This document shows positions 21,451 to 23,215 of a DNA stretch of 23,215 nucleotides, piece after piece. The notes below the pieces were generated by a model. It saw only the letters and a program-made list of their open reading frames with translations, was not told where the DNA came from and ran no database searches. This stretch comes from ZC4RG42 sp003242425 (lineage in GTDB: Bacteria > Pseudomonadota > Gammaproteobacteria > Burkholderiales > SG8-39), in NCBI GenBank assembly GCA_937907425.1, contig CALCIE010000022.1, positions 1 to 23,215 on the forward strand. The letters are read 5' to 3'. A program made the position numbers and the translations under genes. The stretch's first letter is position 1, and every line of letters begins with the position of its first letter.

Positions 21451-21714
21451 ATGAGCATCCTCGGCTGGATCATTCTCGGCCTCATCGCCGGCGCCATCGC
21501 CAAAGCCATCATGCCGGGCGATCAGGGCGGCGGCGTGTTTGCCACGTTGATCCTCGGCGTCATCGGCGCGGTGGTGGGCGGATGGATCGGCAGCGCCCTG
21601 TTCGATGTCGGCCTGGAGGATTTCTGGTCACTGCAGACCTGGATACTCGCCATCGTCGGCGCGATCATCGTGCTGTTCATCTACGGCATGCTGACCAGGC
21701 GCACGCGTACCTGA
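21451..21714 (+). CDS. GlsB/YeaQ/YmgE family stress-response membrane protein
   Basis: An 87-residue inner-membrane protein with three hydrophobic helices (about 3-20, 28-48 and 62-79). ILGWIILGLIAGAIAKAIMPGDQGGG, then LILGVIGAVVGGWIGSALF and ILAIVGAIIVLFIYGML, are the family pattern; it is still often labelled transglycosylase-associated protein. The exact role is unknown, but members are commonly stress induced. The ATG at 21451 has AAGGCGG upstream and starts the conserved segment; the longer frame back to 21376 is not coding. Its stop directly abuts the stop of the convergent LysR gene. Confidence 0.93.
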   Translation: MSILGWIILGLIAGAIAKAIMPGDQGGGVFATLILGVIGAVVGGWIGSALFDVGLEDFWSLQTWILAIVGAIIVLFIYGMLTRRTRT

Positions 21715-22632
21715 TCAGCGCCACGGCGCGTGCGCGAACGATTCCTTGAGGAACTGCAACATGGCCGCCACGCGCGGCAGCCTGTGCCTTCCCGGCAAGT
21801 GCACCGCATATACCGGCACCGGTTCGGAATAGTGGCTGTCGGTCAATAGCGGCACCAACTCGCCGCGGCGGATGGCTTCGCCGGCGGCCAGATCCACCAC
21901 GCGCACGATCCCCAGTCCGCGCAACGCCAGTTGCACCATCGATTCGCCGTTGTTCACCGTGGCGTTGCCGCGCACGCGCCGCGTGACGATGCCGTCCGCC
22001 GTACGGAAGGGCCACAGCGAAAGCTCCGGCATGTCGCAGTGGACGATGCAGTTATGGGCGTCGAGCTCCGCAGGCGTGCGCGGCGTGCCGGCGCGCGCCA
22101 GATAGGCGGGCGCGGCGCACACGATCCGGTACAGGTCGCAGATCTTGTGCGCCACGAGCGACTGGTCGGCAAGCGGCCCGAGCCGCACACCGAGGTCGAT
22201 GCCCTCGGCGACGAGGTCGGAAAGCGTGTCGCTCACCCGCAACTCCACTTCCACTTCGGGATAGCGCGCGAGAAAGCGCGGCAGCGCCGGCACCATGGCG
22301 TAGGTGCTGAAGGCGGCGAACACCGACATGCGCAGCTTACCGCGCGGCCGCTCGCGTGCGCGGCTCACTTCGTTCTCCGCGTCCTCCAGCGCGGCGAGGA
22401 TGTCCCGGCAGCGTTCGTAGAAGCGCTCGCCTTCGGGCGTGAGCGACAGCCGGCGCGTGGTGCGGTTCAGCAGTCGCGCGCCGAGCCGTTCCTCCAGACG
22501 GGTGATGAGCTTCGAGATGGTCGAAGGCGCCACCTCCTTGCGACGTGCCGCGGCGCTCAGTCCGCGCTGTTCCACCGTCAGCACGAACGCCTCCATTTGC
22601 GCATAGACGTCTGCAGCGGGGATCTTTGCCAT
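21715..22632 (-). CDS. LysR family transcriptional regulator (CrgA-like)
   Basis: The product is a DNA-binding regulator of 305 residues. The N-terminal winged helix-turn-helix covers about 10-68 (FVLTVEQRGLSAAARRKEVAPSTISKLITRLEERLGARLLNRTTRRLSLTPEG), with a variant AARR-KEVAPSTISK recognition region. The substrate-binding domain begins near 97 (GKLRMSVFAAFSTYAMVPALPRFLARYPEVEVEL). DLGVRLGPLADQSLVAHKIC and PAYLARAGTPRTPAELDAHNCI place it in the large CrgA-like subgroup. The ATG at 22632 is the conserved start. It is transcribed divergently from a small gene and wrbA, its likely targets; the effector is unknown. Confidence 0.93.
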   Translation of the reverse strand: MAKIPAADVYAQMEAFVLTVEQRGLSAAARRKEVAPSTISKLITRLEERLGARLLNRTTRRLSLTPEGERFYERCRDILAALEDAENEVSRARERPRGKLRMSVFAAFSTYAMVPALPRFLARYPEVEVELRVSDTLSDLVAEGIDLGVRLGPLADQSLVAHKICDLYRIVCAAPAYLARAGTPRTPAELDAHNCIVHCDMPELSLWPFRTADGIVTRRVRGNATVNNGESMVQLALRGLGIVRVVDLAAGEAIRRGELVPLLTDSHYSEPVPVYAVHLPGRHRLPRVAAMLQFLKESFAHAPWR

Positions 22633-22662
22633 AACGGAAAAGAAGAAGTGAAGGACGGCACA

Positions 22663-22707
22663 TTGTAGCGCCGTGCGGCAAAAACTAGAGTGGATGCGTA
22701 TTCACTC
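22663..22707 (+). promoter_or_regulatory. Promoter and palindrome upstream of the 54-residue gene
   Basis: TTGTAG (22663-22668) and TAGAGT (22686-22691) are 17 nt apart. Overlapping the -10 box and the likely start site is an imperfect palindrome at 22688-22707, GAGTGGATGCGTATTCACTC. This is a likely operator, either for the divergent LysR protein or for another regulator. At this position binding would be expected to repress. Confidence 0.45.
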
Positions 22708-22719
22708 AAGGAGAGCGCC

Positions 22720-22884
22720 ATGCTCCGCGCGCAACATGCTCTCGACCGCCGTGCCCGCGAATTGCGCCGTGCCTATGTGGCCGACTTGTTCGTCCGTGCG
22801 CTCGCTTCACTGCGCGAGCGCTTCACCAGGCATGAGAAGCGCATGTCCTCCGCGTCCGGCCGCCTGGATCCCCGGCGGCTTTGA
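22720..22884 (+). CDS. Small basic hypothetical protein
   Basis: This 54-residue protein is rich in Arg and Ala (LRAQHALDRRARELRRAYVADLFVRALASLRERF) and is one long amphipathic helix with a basic tail. I do not recognise it with confidence; it recalls short DUF1127-like helical proteins only loosely. The start is fixed by AGGAG (22709-22713) six bases before the ATG; an upstream in-frame ATG at 22690 lies at the presumed promoter. It ends 15 bp before wrbA and is probably cotranscribed with it. Confidence 0.62.
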   Translation: MLRAQHALDRRARELRRAYVADLFVRALASLRERFTRHEKRMSSASGRLDPRRL

Positions 22885-22899
22885 GATGCGGGGGCTGCC

Positions 22900-23215
22900 A
22901 TGACCAAAGTGCTGGTGTTGTATTACTCCGCCTACGGCCACATCGAACGCATGGCCCAGGCCGTTGCCGAAGGCGTGCGCGAGGCGGGCGCGGAAGCCGT
23001 CATCAAGCGCGTGCCCGAGCTGGTGCCCGAAGAAGTGGCGCGCAAAGCCGGCTACAAACTCGACCAGCCGGCGCCCGTCGCAACCGTGGACGAACTCCCC
23101 GAGTACGACGCCATCATCTTCGGCACCGGCACGCGCTACGGCAACATGACGGCACAGATGAAGAATTTTCTCGATCAGACCGGCAAGCTATGGGCGAGCG
23201 GGGCGCTGGTGGGCA
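22900..23215 (+). CDS. wrbA: NAD(P)H:quinone oxidoreductase WrbA, N-terminal part
   Basis: Flavodoxin-like FMN enzyme that reduces quinones by two electrons. The first 105 residues are visible before the window ends; the full protein is usually about 200 residues. VLVLYYSAYGHIERMAQAVAEG is the FMN phosphate-binding loop in its WrbA form. KRVPELVPEEVARKAGYKL and YDAIIFGTGTRYGNMTAQMKNFLDQTG are diagnostic family strings. The ATG at 22900 follows a G-rich tract (GGGGG). It is preceded by a small gene in the same direction, and the divergent LysR regulator may control both. Confidence 0.95.
   Translation, partial: MTKVLVLYYSAYGHIERMAQAVAEGVREAGAEAVIKRVPELVPEEVARKAGYKLDQPAPVATVDELPEYDAIIFGTGTRYGNMTAQMKNFLDQTGKLWASGALVG

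Overview
The window is a stretch of GC-rich bacterial chromosome (roughly two-thirds G+C by eye). It most likely comes from a betaproteobacterium. The basis is gene order and protein character: lepA-lepB-DUF4845-rnc-era-recO-pdxJ-acpS-nagZ leading into uvrC-pgsA and a glycine/cysteine/leucine tRNA cluster is a conserved proteobacterial arrangement, and the Crp/Fnr-DUF2892 pair, cytochrome c' and DUF1178 genes fit that group. The species cannot be named from the sequence.

Region 1 (1-10189) is a tightly packed, all-plus-strand housekeeping block: the end of lepA, signal peptidase lepB, a small membrane protein, RNase III, Era, RecO, PdxJ, AcpS, NagZ, a short cation-efflux protein, a family-5-type uracil-DNA glycosylase, UvrC and PgsA. 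Stops and starts overlap or abut at most junctions (GTGA, ATGA, CTGA), so the block is probably translationally coupled. It covers protein export, RNA processing, ribosome assembly, DNA repair, cofactor and lipid synthesis, and cell-wall recycling.

Region 2 (10190-10800) is the tRNA locus and the oddest part of the window. A near-consensus promoter reads into a tRNA-Gly(GCC) that stops inside its T arm and is joined, at a shared GAGT, to a tRNA-Cys(GCA) lacking its 5' end. An intact tRNA-Leu(UAA) follows. About 100 bp further on there is a second copy of that tRNA's 3' end, preceded by inverted copies of part of the same sequence and a strong GC hairpin.

Region 3 (10801-14405) holds a cysteine-rich Crp/Fnr regulator divergent from a DUF2892 membrane protein, a periplasmic cytochrome c' with its likely partner cytochrome b561, a DUF1178 zinc-ribbon protein, and two small unrecognised helical proteins on the minus strand.

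Region 4 (14406-16672) contains a candidate small RNA gene with its own promoter and terminator, then a metabolite:H+ symporter-like MFS transporter with a large periplasmic insertion and a structured upstream region. Region 5 (16673-23215) is ordinary accessory chromosome: a YagU/DUF1440-like protein, a YihY/BrkB protein, a small membrane protein, an EamA exporter, a glyoxalase I, a small soluble protein, a MarC protein, a YeaQ/GlsB-type protein, a CrgA-like LysR regulator, and a small protein followed by the start of wrbA.
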